From Petrosia ficiformis (lineage: Eukaryota > Porifera > Demospongiae > Haplosclerida > Petrosiidae): a stretch of 64,000 nt of DNA. The stretch is taken from the NCBI GenBank assembly GCA_947044365.1, contig OX345643.1, positions 3,126,501-3,190,500 of the forward strand. The letters run 5' to 3'. The notes under the pieces are model-generated. The model saw only the letters and a program-made list of their open reading frames with translations. It did no database searches and had not been told where the DNA came from. The position numbers and the translations under genes are program-made. Positions 12,301 through 26,400 of this stretch are shown in pieces; positions within the stretch are counted from its first letter, which is position 1; every line of letters starts with the position of its first letter.

Positions 12301-15300
12301 CAATTAATTAAATAATTTACGTGACACGCCCATAATTTTGAGCACATGGCCAGCTAAAATAGTGCTTTAGCAGTGTTTGTTAGGCTTTTCTAAGTAGCGA
12401 TTGAGTTAGAAAAGTGTGGTAGACATCTATTCTTCAACAGGAGATGCTAAATTTGTGTGGTGAGGAGTGTTACTTTTATTTGGGTAGCAAGAGCTAATTT
12501 ATATAAGCGACTTCTTGTTGAGCTTATACTACAGTATGTAAAAAATTTGTTTTATATATAGATCTAGTACTGTAGAAGTCTGAACGAATTGTTTGTGGCG
12601 TTTCAGGCTTTGTTTGTTGTCCAAAAACGCTTGTGGGTGTGACCAATCGTAGAAACACGTGGTTAGTCGGTATTTAGTTATATTGCGATATTCTTTTTCA
12701 AAATACCGTGGTACTATATTAGCCAATACCGCCCACCCCTAGGCTGAATAGAGAGAGGACTCATGAATTGAATACTGAAAGTAATGATTTCCCAGATTAT
12801 ATGACTGAATGTGAAAATCAACCTTATGGTACCAATTTTGAAAATTGCAAACAAACGAGCTTTTGCCTGTACAACTGGTTTTGCGATCAGACTTTGCTGT
12901 ACTGTAGACATTTCTAAGAGAAACCAAGGTTGTAGAGAGTGATGAAGACTTTCAAGAAACGTTTCTTCCAAGGTTAGAGTACTTTTATGATATAATTCAT
13001 AGGATAACTAATTCACTTCATAAACGGTTGTATTGGTATTGCATGAAAGTGAATCTCGGAAGAATGTTTAGGTATGATAGGAATGTTTGTGTGATGGATG
13101 CTTGCTAGAGTAAATAATAAAATAATTTTAGTATTATATTGTCCTCCACACTTAGATCATTAAGTGTAAGCAAAGGGAGATGGTATCCATGTATTGTTCA
13201 GTTAATCTCTTTTGTAGCTGTATCTGAATATTCTTAAACTAATACCTTAATTAAACATTGAGACTCAGAAGTTATGTGAAGTCGTGAAACTTTGTGATGT
13301 TCTCCACTTTTTCGAAATGAGGACTGATCTCCTACATGTATATCTGTGACATTTGACTCTTATGCACTTGGTTGTACTGGAATAAATTAAAAGGTACCAT
13401 AAGGTTGATTTTGCATTGATGGTAATTTAATCCAAATTATATAAGTTATGCATGAAGTTTTTGCAATGTTAAAAAATACATACCTGACTTGCTTGTGGTA
13501 GCCATGTATGAACCCAAGAAGAAAGGATAGTGACTGGTTTCAAATACCTCAACTGCTTGTAGGTTTTCAGCAAATGTCACTAGTAATCTTATAAGTGCAA
13601 CTGTAGATAAATGAATAAATAATTAGCAAATGATAAGCATGTACAGTGGAGAATAAAACACAACAGACAGTTAAATTAGTACTTCTATAATTGTAGTTCT
13701 GGATTAAGTATTTGGTAAAACTATTGTGATGTACTCACAGTAGTACAGTACAGTACATTTCACACATTACACATAGCTATTACATATTACAAGTACTGTA
13801 GTGTTTCACTAATACAGTAATATTGAGTCATGCAGCATAGTGATGTTTAAAAATTAAAATCTTTCTTAGCCTAAATTCACATGATATTGCTTGTCAAACT
13901 TTAGTGAAGGCTGTATCAGCTGTTATTACAAGCCTTAAACGAGAAGCAACACAGAAAAGTGATGTTCTTGCTGTTGGTTTAAGTAGGATTGTTGAGTTGC
14001 TAATCTTTCGTGGCTAGTTTATATATGATGCGTGATGTACTACCCAAAGGTTTTTAGGCTAAGTCATATTTTTCAATATTGTTTTATTGACACGTGTAAC
14101 ATGAGTATATTACCACAATACTTGATGCACTTAAGCTGTTAGTACATAGTGATGGTGAATTCATCTGCAAATTAGATAGTGAACTTGCAACTTCTTCAGC
14201 ATTTTGTGGTATAACACATGGTGGTTCAGAAACCAAACTTACACAGATTGTGAAGCTGTTTCTAGATACTCTTGTTGATGTAATGAGCATTTCCCTGATG
14301 CTGACTTATTTGCTAAATTTGAAGTTTTAAATTCTTTAAACTCCCAGACACTACAGAGAAAGCTGCAGAATGCCATTATGGAGAGGCCAATGTGCATCAT
14401 TATGGTATTAGTGATGTACATATCATTAATTTAGATCAGCTAAAAGAGGAATGGCTCAACTTGAGAATACAATTTGATCCTTTATTGCTCAAATTTCTCT
14501 AAGAAGGATGTCTTTTGCCTACATGCTAAGCAACATACAACCACTTAATCTCTATACCATAACATTTGCAAATTGTCTCGAATCTTTTAAACTCTCTATA
14601 GCTATTATGAAAGAGCATTTTCAACAATGAAGCCATCTCAGAAGTCAAATGATTAACATCACCTGAATCACTGCATGTGTGTGACAATGGAGGCCTACCT
14701 CTTATGTAATTTGACTTCAACGAATCATATTATTACTATCTCATTAACCAAATTTAATTACTAGGGGAGTGGTTAGGTTGAAATGGGTGGAGCTAATATA
14801 ATCACACTTCTATTACACCCACTACAAATTTATATTGCATGAAGCATTTTAAGCACTCAAGGTCATCAAAACATATGTGGGCAGAAGAATGCTTAATTCT
14901 TATAGTTAGTTACTGATATTAATACTCACTCTGGAGACCAGGATCATCACATATCTCTGTTAAAGGTTTGTTCAGAGGAAGAAAAGACCATATTTTCCGA
15001 TACAATATCTCAAGAGGAACAGGTTGAACATCAGTAGACACACCAGATGTCACTAGTTTAACATAAATCATATGAATAAGTTTGGATAGTAAATTGAGCA
15101 TCTGATGACATCTAAATCGTTTCCTGTAAGTATGAAGACAAAAACAAATCATTTAAGATTTTATACTCAAGTATTCAAGATCATTCAGGCATAAAGGCAT
15201 GTATAGTCCTAATATACATATGGCACTCATAATATTGAGCACGAATCTGGTGTACTACAACACAATAAACACTGGATGTTTATAATTATTATACAAATAT

Positions 15301-18300
15301 TGATATTTTCATACACATGTAATATTGGCTTTTAAGTGTATCTTGTTTTTTTCTTATAGACTTGCCCAATCTCAGTATTATTTTACAACAAACCATTTCT
15401 TAAATATTGTAATACTGCATTATATTGTGATGTTTTTGGTTGCAATATGTGATATTAGTTTTTAGGTGTATTGTAGATCTCATGCTACATTATTCCAAAT
15501 ACTATTCAATTCCAAAGTATTACGTTATAACTAAGAGGCTGAGATGAAAAGTCAATATCAAATTTGAAGCTTAGTTAAGAAAAGCTTCAAAGCTTTTGAA
15601 GATTCACACGTGCTTTAAATAATGTTTTATTAATGTTGCTCTCACCTTGATTAGAAATAGAAAGTCTCTAAAACTGGATTATTGTGTTGTAACAAGTACT
15701 AGTGTTGTTCCTGTCGCTGTTTCTACTCAGATTTAGCATTGCTGGAACAAGAAATAAAATAGAAGCAGCCAGAAACACAGCCTGAACTTTACTGGAACAA
15801 ACCCATATTATGAACCACACATTTAGAATGTACAAGTGTGCATGTGCAAACGTTACAGTGGGTGTGGTAGCAAAGAAGATTTTAGATTCGAATGCGCAAC
15901 AAATGACCAAAGGTTCGAGCTTTTCCCAGCCCTAGTTAATATCTACTGTAGATCAAAAGAAGAGAATAACTATTATATATGTACATGTACATGTACTTTA
16001 AAGATCTTTTAGCAAGATGATTCCAGTCATGAATAATCTGGATGTATATCTTTGAATCTTGAATATTCCAAAACTGAGAACTGTCTGGTGAACCCTAATG
16101 TGTTAAGATAGAAAAGATTTCAGCAGCATATTCCGGCAGTTTGTTCATGTAAACATTGGGTACTATAAAGTATAAATAGAAACCACACTACAGTAAATAA
16201 AACCAACACCTCTGTCTAGAATAATAATTGTGTGATATAATAATGATCCAAACATTTACGTGATGAAGCACTCTATATTGCATTTTATTTGTTACAGAAC
16301 ATCAGAGAATAACTTCTAGAATCTACACCTAATATAACATGATATACAGAGGAAAACGTATCCTAAAGATTGGTTTTAGTGTGGTATCATTCAGTAATCA
16401 TATAGCTGACTTTGTCATGTCTGGAACACAACAGCCTATTATAGTTGTTATTTTGATTATCTACTCTTCTTACTTTTTAATGGATCTTGTAGAACTTTAG
16501 GAATATATTTCAGATAGAGCTATTAGTTACAGTTTCTACGTAAGCTACAAGCAGCTTTCTTAGAGTTCGAGTTCTACTTGTGCCATTTACATTAATTGAC
16601 TGAACTCCCTGTAATCATGATTGATGACTTTCTCATGTGTGAAACAATTATTATAGTTACTTGTTTTTCCATTCTTCTTACTTTTTAACCGTTCCTGCAC
16701 AAGTTCTGCAAATGCATTCCAGTTACAACAGCTATCAAATGCATTCCAGCTACAACAGCTATCAAATGCAGTTTTCACAAGTTGATTTTGGACTTGCTGA
16801 AGCTGTGCACATTCATTTACATGCCACGCTCATTAACTGACTAAGCCCAAAGAACATTGCTACCTTCTTTCCTAACTACATATACACCAGGTGTGTGAAA
16901 CAAACACATGTAATATAAACAAACATTTGACCAGAGTTTTTGATAAGCTGATATGGCGTACCATTGGCCCAAAGAGCTTCTTATTTGGCACTGTACAGTT
17001 CTCTCTTTAGGCCAGATGGTGCAGTTAATATTATCACTAACAGCATTAACTCTTTGTTAATTGGCCAATTTGGCCCATGCTTCAAAACGTATCAAAAACT
17101 TTACTCTGCAGGCAATAAAAAATCTCAGAAAAGGTTTGTAAGAAGTTTGTAGTAATGCAGATACATGTAGCTAATTGGTTATTGGTTAATCTTTTTACAG
17201 TTAATGATGTAACTGATACTGTAATAAGTGTACTAATTAATAATGTCATTTCTTATGATCATGATGTTACTGAACGCTTTGTTGATGCTCATTAATTATT
17301 GAGAAATGGTACATTATAATTACTCTTAACATGCAATCATCTACTGTTACCATTACCTATTATTATTATCCCGTGTCTGATTAGGATAACAATTAAACAT
17401 TTAATATTAACAACATGAAATAAATGTTACATATCATACCTCTAAGCTGTGCAATAAAGTTTCTATTTGACAAAGCTCCTTATAATTATTTTCGGAAACG
17501 CAAGACAAACCGTTTCTTTTGATGGTCTTTGATAATTCATTCATGAGGTATGTGAAAACAGAGAGCCATTTTGAAGAGTCATGACATGTAGACAGACAGT
17601 TCATAAGATACAAATAAAATCTAAAAGGTTGAAGTTATACATGATGCATGGATGTAAAGTATTTACATGACTAGTATGCTTACAGTATATGTCAATATGA
17701 AGTTAACGTTCCGTTCTTGTACTATGCACATTCTACACTCTGTAGTATGCAAAATCTTGGTTAAAATTCAGTTTAAATATTCATTGGATTGATTGTATAA
17801 ACAGTATACAGAATGGTTTATATAACGGAAAAATTGATCGTCAAGTATTCACAAAGAAAACTGAAGCTTCACATTTGTAAAACTGAACCGGAGGAGTTGT
17901 CTACATACTCATCAGTCCTTATGCTAACTTCAAAGCAAGCTTCAAGCATTTCCTAACATCTATGAAGGGAGGAGAATCTAAATCCAACTCAACCGTTTTT
18001 AGCAGTCACACCCATCTTTGTCAAGACAATCGTTTTGCTATTTCCACATGGAATATAGGAACTGTGACTGCAGGCAATGTTGGGCAGAGCCTTAACCTTC
18101 TGGAATATCAACTTCGTTTAAATCTGAATTCTTCTGAGAGAATCCAACAGTAAACTCTTGGCCATTTGGCTTGTTAACCACACCCAACGATTAATAACAA
18201 AAACGTTTAAATGCAATTAAACCATTTTTAATGCAACATTAATAATAAGATACGATCAGTTTTGCACTACAGTCGTTCCACAAAGACGAGACGTTAACTT

Positions 18301-20424
18301 TATATTGACTTATACTGTACTTCAGTGTTGACAATACACTTGTACATGACTAGTATGCATACTCCAGTGTTGATAATACACTTGTACATGACTAGTATGC
18401 ATACTCCAGTGTTGATAATACACTTGTACATGACTAGTATGCATACTTCAGTGTTGATAATACACTTGTACATGACTAGTATGCATACTCCAGTGTTGAT
18501 AATACACTTGTACATGACTAGTATGCATACTCCAGTGTTGATAATACATTTGTACATGACTAGTATGCATACTCCAGTGTTGATAATACACTTGTACATG
18601 ACTAGTATGCATACTCCAGTGTTGATAATACACTTGTACATGACTAGTATGCATACTTCAGTGTTGATAATACACTTGTACATGACTAGTATGCATACTG
18701 TAGTGTTGATAATACACTTGTACATGACTAGTATGCATACTTCAGTGTTGATAATACACTTGTACATGACTAGTATGCATACTCCAGTGTTGATAATACA
18801 CTTGTACATGACTAGTATGCATACTTCAGTGTTGATAATACACTTGTACATGACTAGTATGCATACTTCAGTGTTGATAATACACTTGTACATGACTAGT
18901 ATACATACTTCAGTATTGATAATACACTTGTACATGACTAGTATGCATACTTCAGTGTTGATAATACACTTGTACATGACTAGTATGCATACTCCAGTGT
19001 TGATAATACACTTGTACATGACTAGTATACATACTTCAGTGTTGATAATACACTTGTACATGACTAGTATACATACTTCAGTGTTGATAATACACTTGTA
19101 CATGACTAGTATACATACTTCAGTGTTGATAATACAGTTGTAAATGAGCAACTTCAGTACTAATATGACATGCTGCGACTTGATTTTGGGTGCTACATTA
19201 GTGTTTTTGATAAGCTTATACAGCTACACTTATCAGGCTGAACCATTGTTTAAGGGCAGTATGGCTCATTTAATCAAGATAATCATAACACACCAACGTT
19301 GAGCCAATTAGGCGTGAGCTTCAAACCTAATAAAAACTCTGTGCTAATAAATACACACATAAAGTAAATACAAGTAGTAAAATATTACAAACACACCTGT
19401 TTATATCAGATTCCACTAATAAATTGTTGATAAATTGTAGAAATCTTTTACTCACTGAAATATAAAAAACATCATGTTTAATGCATTATCAACCATAACA
19501 ATATTTATCTAAAAACAATGATAGTGGACTCTTTCAAACTAAACAAAACCTATTTTACCAGTATACCATGTCAGAAGAGTTGTAATGGTATTATATACGA
19601 TTATACAGTTTTGCTCACTTTTTTCAGGATCAACAATATTTTTACTTACATATAATTATTCTTATTATTTTTTTCCGCATATCAATCCATCATTATTAAG
19701 GTACAGTATAATCATGTATTAATTAACATTATGACATTAAACTATACAATAGATTACATATAAAGTCATCACATCCTAACATTGTGAATGTGAACAGATA
19801 TTAATATTTGTACACGTACTTCTATCCTTAGTCTTCAAGTTATAAGGTCACAAAATAGAGTTGCTATAACTAACTATACATACTATCGTTATACAGTACA
19901 AATAATATGCACCATAATTGATTTAATAATTTAGTGATCATATACTTATAATGGTTTATAGTTCTACTTGACTTGCTGTTTTTGAAGTCATAGGTACTGT
20001 ATCGTGTGTAAATACTGACTAATTAATATAACTATCTTAAATTTATTTAGAAATCTATTAGGGTGGTTTGCCATGCAAGGGGGACACTGAAACAATAATA
20101 ATTGATTTCTATATTGAATTTGAATGGCTTCATAATATTACTATGCTACTAGAGCTTTATCTTCCCTTTTTGCAAACACAGTTATAAAGAAACAAGTTAT
20201 AGTTCACCTTTTTCGTATTGAGCTATAAGTATCAGTGTGACTTCAACAAATGATTGCAATAGAGTAGATTTCAAAGAAGAAACATCAAATTTCAAACTAC
20301 TATACAACAAAAAAAAACAAGATTTATGTATATGGAGTAAAAATTATTCCTGTGATTGTTTTGTGGTGACCATTAATCATAGTCTGATAGTCAGACTTTC
20401 TCCGTTCCAACCTATTAGACAGCC

Positions 20425-20486
<62 letters not shown>

Positions 20487-23400
20487 TATGTAAGTAGGAA
20501 AGCTGCTAAAATAGGAATGGGCTTCACAAACTTGTATTCTTTAGAGGTTACTATTTCAATCATGAACCACCAAACTTAATTCCAAAATCCTGTACAATGC
20601 AATATCACTTGACAAAGCAGACCAGTCATATCCACTTGATTAGAATTACTATATGATTCACACAATGGAGTACCATGCACACTCGCTTATAAACTAAACC
20701 CCCTTTTAATAACGCATTATGACTTTTAGTTAATTAAACTATAACTAAATTACAAGTCTATATTGCAATAGCTATAAGTTAGGGCTGTAAAGTATACCAG
20801 TGTTTGTTGTTACCGCGGTATCAATTTCAAAATGGTACAATAAATATAATTTTTTTACAACGATATTAATATAGAGAAGATAATAATATTGAATTTCGGT
20901 ATGTATATTTCACTCTGTGGCTTCGGTATAACGGTATTGTATCAACACGTTACACGTGTAAAGTAAAATGCTTACTCGATGTGGACTCTTTTGTTTGCTG
21001 ATCTGTGTGTAGAGATACCCAAGCAATCATTTGATTCGATGAATGTGATGGATTTACAAAATACTTTTGATGGAGAAAACGAACTAGTACCGAGACCTGG
21101 AGTGAAGAGTGAATTGTGGAACTACTTCGGCCTGAAGGTAGATGTCAATAGGAAGCCTATTGACGATGGAAGAGTGTTTTGTAGGATTTGTCGCCGGGGA
21201 GTGATGACAAGAAATGGAAATACTTCTAATCTTAAGGCACACATGAAGAACAATCATAAAGCTGCACACTCCAGTTTTTTTAAAATATGGTATTGAGGTA
21301 TTTTTTCAGTCAATACCTTACAGCCCTATATAAGTAACTAAAATAGATATTGGCCAATTATGAGCACTTTTAGTTTGTTAACTAAACGAGGAGCGCATGA
21401 ACCTCGCCAAAGGCGGGGAAGGAGCGTACAACTGCTATATAAAATGCTGTGTCAACCATTGTCGAACGAATTGCACAAAATGCCCATATATGGGCAAACA
21501 CTAAGCAAACAAGACGGAGGCGCTAAGTGGCTGATGATACACAAAAATTTACCGACAAACCATGCTCAAAGCATGTGGAGTACTAGTATAGTAAACGCTA
21601 AGGAATTAGGAAACAGAAAGGCAGCAGTAGTGAGCCTATATCCCATGAAGAGAACCAGATCAACATCGCTTGCTTCACTACCTCAAGAGGCAATGAAGAA
21701 TATGGGAGTATATAAAATAAGTGGCAGCCCAAAAAGAAAAAGCTACAGGCCAAACAACGGATAGACATCACAAGAACTTCCAAGGAAGGTTAGTTGCTCA
21801 TGAAATGAACAGCATCCACTTCTCTCAGTCTACTTATAAGATACTTCACCTCCTTCTTCAACAGCCGTCTAGTGCTTTTGTTGTATCATGTGCAAGATAC
21901 AGCGCTAGGCATGTATGTTTACCACTAGCACTTGAAACACATTATGAATATCATTATCTGAAGTACTCTCGTTTGACAAAGGTTGACACAGATTTCATAT
22001 AGCAGTTGTACGCTCCTGCTAAAACTAAAACCCTTTTAGTAAGCCTAATAAAAGAAAGGTTAAGTAAACTACAACTAAACTAAAGGTTTGACAAACCAAC
22101 TAAACATAGTCAAACACTACCTGCACCTGACAATTTAATTGCATGCAAAAATGTGAGTGTATTGCAACAACTATTGTGTACATGTAGTTGAAAAATGTTT
22201 AAAATGCTAATTTCATAGTATCCACTCATTAATTGTCTTCTAAGCTTGAGGAGGATTCTGTGTAGCACAGCATTCATTGCAAACAGAAATTTCGACAGTT
22301 TTCCTACCCCAGAAACAAATTCCTTGTATGCAACATTGTGATATAATTAAAAATATTTGTTAATAAACACAACATACCTAGAACCCATGACTTCATATTC
22401 ATTGAGTAGGTATGAAGAAATGAGAAGAGGATTTCCAGACTTTCCTAAGATCTTGTAAATAAACTCTGTGACAAGTATTAATCCACCAGCTGAATAAGAA
22501 TAAGAGACATATGTATAATACATACACATTACAGTGCTTTTCCCAAAACACACATTCTCTGGACACCTTAAATATTAACAGGAAGTGGGTAGGCACCCTC
22601 AATCAGAAACCTAAAGAGCAATGTACAGAACTATAAGTCAGTGAAGTAGGGTGTGCTTATGAATGTGGTTTAATGTACATTTAGACATTTCTAGGGAGAA
22701 CACTGAATTTAATATTATGTGACCTACAATAATATTCAAAAAGGAAAAGCTTGTCCCACAAAATAGTTTTGATCAAACACTCGCATTAGCAATGCAAAGT
22801 GGTATCCAGAGCAATCATTAATGTCCTTAGATACCTTGGCTTCTTGATTGAATGTAGAAAACTGGTTGAATGGCAAGCAGTTGAGAGATGGTCCCTCTTT
22901 GAATATTAGGTCACATAATAATTATAAGAGAAGTGGTAATTATGTTTTTCAATGTCTAGTTTTATAGTCTACACATCAAAGACTATAGTGTGACTTATAT
23001 ATACATGTAGGCAATATAAAATACGAAATTATACAACTATTTCCACTTACATGTAGGTCTGTAAACTAAAGATACTCCAATATACAATCATATTATTATA
23101 ACTACAATGCAAATTTTGATAGCCAATCAGATTTGAAATAGAAACATCCACACAAACATGATGAATAATACTTCATTTCAGGTTGTCGATCAAATCATCA
23201 TGTTGGCCAGTAATACCGTCAATGACAAATTTTCAAAATGTTTTCTACATTCAATCAAGAATAAACTGGGAGAAGCTTAACAGTAATGAGATATCTAATT
23301 TATTTTATACAGACTCTTGTGTACTAATGATAGCACTCCAACATAATATACAATCAGGAAATTATGAAGATGTCTAGATAAGTCTCATGCTTGGGCTCTG

Positions 23401-26400
23401 AGTTTCATGCTGGACTCTATAAATTACTCAGAAAAGTATGCACAATTCAATTTAAAAGCACAAATAGGCTAACCCCATGATGAGTAATTATTACAACTAA
23501 AATAGTGGGAATGACCCACACAATCGATTAAAATGCCAGAGAAAGAGAGAGAGAGTTCTTAAAATTACTACTTCTAATTGAGTGGATGGCTGTTTAATAA
23601 GCAACTTCTTGAAGTTTACATGGCTGAATACTCAAACGTTTTTGCTGGAAGATGGTTAGAAGATACCAATTTATGAATATTTAATTAACTGCAGATCATT
23701 AAACAAAAATAAGATGAATACTTATAGCTCTTCACAAATAAAGCAATTATTTGTTGTAGCCCAATATAGAGTTAAAATATGGAACTTGTTTGACAATTGA
23801 CGCTTTCATATCGAAAATCTTAACACAAATATTCTATCAACTTTTAGTATCCACATGTCACTTCCAAAGAACAAACAGAAGGCATAACATGGAAGTATTA
23901 ATCATTCCAGATGCTTGAAATAGCTATTTCAACCAAGATTACCGCCAAATCTATCAGCCATAACTAACGACCTGGATGATGCCACAAGTACTAATTTTAT
24001 AGACATTTAGTATGGTGTTCTCTACTTTTGATGTGAAATTTATGTTAAAAATGCATTTTGTATCTTGTAACTTTATTGATGATGTAAACATCATGCTTTC
24101 TCAGACTACAAACCATCTTCCAACATCTCTCAGGCATTTAAATCAAGCGTGTGGTCAATTGCCACTCCTCATCTTTTATGCAATTTTGTTGTTATTGGCT
24201 CCTGATATTTACCATACGAGAAGTCTTTAATCTTTGACAACAGACATGATAAAAATGGACAAACACTCCTGTGTAATGTGAAAAGGAAACTAGATACAGA
24301 CGTAATAGATAACAGAGACAGCTAATTACTTGCTACTAGACAATATTTTAACGTGCTTACAAGTGAATTATATCAAACATTCTATCAGTAATTACATTTG
24401 CAAAGTAACAAAGAGGATAACAAGATTACTATATTAAAAACTGAAACACAATAATAATTTCACCCCGGTATTTGGTTCCTTGAAAAAATTTTGTTTTGAA
24501 TACTAAGCCACACTAAAATTTAAGACTTACTTGCAGTTACATAATTTTGAAGAGAAAGTACCGTCATTACTCATAATGTCATCTAAAGATGGAAGAGCTG
24601 AAAACAAAATTTGATTATTATAAAATCAACAAATATACATTTTCTTACCTGAAATACATTCCATGAATTCTTCCTCTTTTATGACACATAATTTACAATT
24701 TCCAGGTTGACATTTAAATATATCAATAATAACACTAGGTAAGACGTGCATGAGTTCTTGTTTATCATTCTCATCATAATATGAAGAGGAGAGTTGAGAG
24801 TGAAGAGTATCAAACAGTAATACAAGATCATCATGATAATCAAAAAGGAGACAATTCATTTCCAGACACTGGAGTAGAAATAAGAAATAATTACTGATTC
24901 TAAATTAAATACAGTGTTCACTTATGGAAAGAGACACGCAAACGCAGACATTTGGTGTGCATGTTTACTTTCACTTGTTGAAAGTAGGGCTGGGCGGTAT
25001 ATCATTATTTAGTTTGAAATTCTATATTCTTTTCTATACTGTGGTACGGTATTACAAACTTTTGCATACGAAAATATCGAAATACACGGCTAATTACATA
25101 ATTTACATGCCACACCCATAGACCCATTGGGTTTCCGCAATAACGGAAATTGGAAGGAACTAACGGATTCCAGCTTCAGAAATGGAATCTTGTTATAGAC
25201 ATGTAATTCTAAATAACGCACGTGTTTCTAATTAACACACACCCGCATGCACATGGTGTAATAATTCTGTGTTAAAATAGTTGAGCAGCTAGAACCACCA
25301 GTCGCTAAAAAGTCAAAGAGATCTGGCCCTATATCAAAGGTTACAGCTGAAGAGTGAGCAAAACAGTTTAAAGAAGATTTGTATGCGAACGAGGGAGTGC
25401 TGTTTTGTAAGTACTGTGATCATAGTGTAGATTTTGTTTGCGTTGATACAATTAAAGATCATCTTCAATCAAAAAAAGCATCGATCAAGGAAAGAAGCTA
25501 AGTTGAAAAAGGTAGATGAAGGTACTAGTAGTTGTTCACGCCAAGTAACAATTTCATCGTTTGTAAAATCTAAAGATATGAGAGAAGGAAATATCAAGAT
25601 GTGCACATTGGCTGATATACCTTTAGAGAAGACCGAAAAGATAAGGCCATTTTTACTAAAGCATTGCAAGCAAGCAGGTGCTTTGCCTCAAGTAAAACAT
25701 CTTCGTACAGCTTATAATGGACACATAGAAGGACGTTTTTAAATATATTACATTGTTATTCATATAATAATCATTTTCAAAAATATGAAGTGGAAAATAT
25801 AGATAATTATTAAGTGTTTGAAATGGAATTGAGTTATTTATGAATTGGAAAAGTGTCTAATTTTAAATGGAAAACAGTGGGTCCACACCCACAATTTTGA
25901 GGCCATGGCTAGCTGAAATAAGGCTAGACATCTATTCTTTAACAGAAGATGCAGAATTTGTGTGCTGAGGAGTGTTACTATTGTTTTGGCCACATGTGTC
26001 AATAGATACAAGCAACGTCTTGTTGAGCTTATACTACAGTATGTCAAAAATGTAAGTTTTACAGATAGATCTAGTATTGTAGTGGTCTGAACTAGTTGTT
26101 TGTGGGTGTGATCAATTGTAGAACATGTGGTTAGTTGGTATTTACAGTAGCTGTATTGCTATATTCTATTTTAAATTACCATGGTACTATTATTGGGTGC
26201 AAGAAACCAGAAACAAGAAATGAAATGATACAGGAAATTAAGTTAATTTAACATAATTAATAACCAATTTTCCGATATTACTATATATATATACTGTATT
26301 TCATAATGAGTCAATCTCGTGGCATTAGAGATGTCCATGCAGATGATAATGGCTCTTGGACTCCATCTTCACCTAGGCGGTCTTATTCTATTGTGAAAGA

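Noticed and set aside
12714..12971. Minus-strand frame METFLESLHHSLQPW-like as a URB1 exon
   Set aside because: It overlaps the hAT MITE end and does not join the phase-1 exon at 13484; the true next exon is 11613-11676.
15668..15910. Minus-strand frame with hydrophobic segments as a membrane-protein exon
   Set aside because: There is no family similarity, it does not fit URB1 phases, and it adjoins a cagcccta end typical of hAT repeats.
18300..19151. Long open frames of 272 and 283 codons on both strands
   Set aside because: They are produced by the 42-bp tandem repeat, whose length is a multiple of three; no start context, splice sites or family support them.
20237..20563. Frames through the (AT)n tract
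   Set aside because: They are low-complexity YI repeats from the microsatellite.
22200..22340. Open stretch FVSGVGKLSKFLFAMNAVLH as a URB1 exon
   Set aside because: The only acceptor gives a phase that creates a stop after the upstream exon; it is left out until transcripts are seen.
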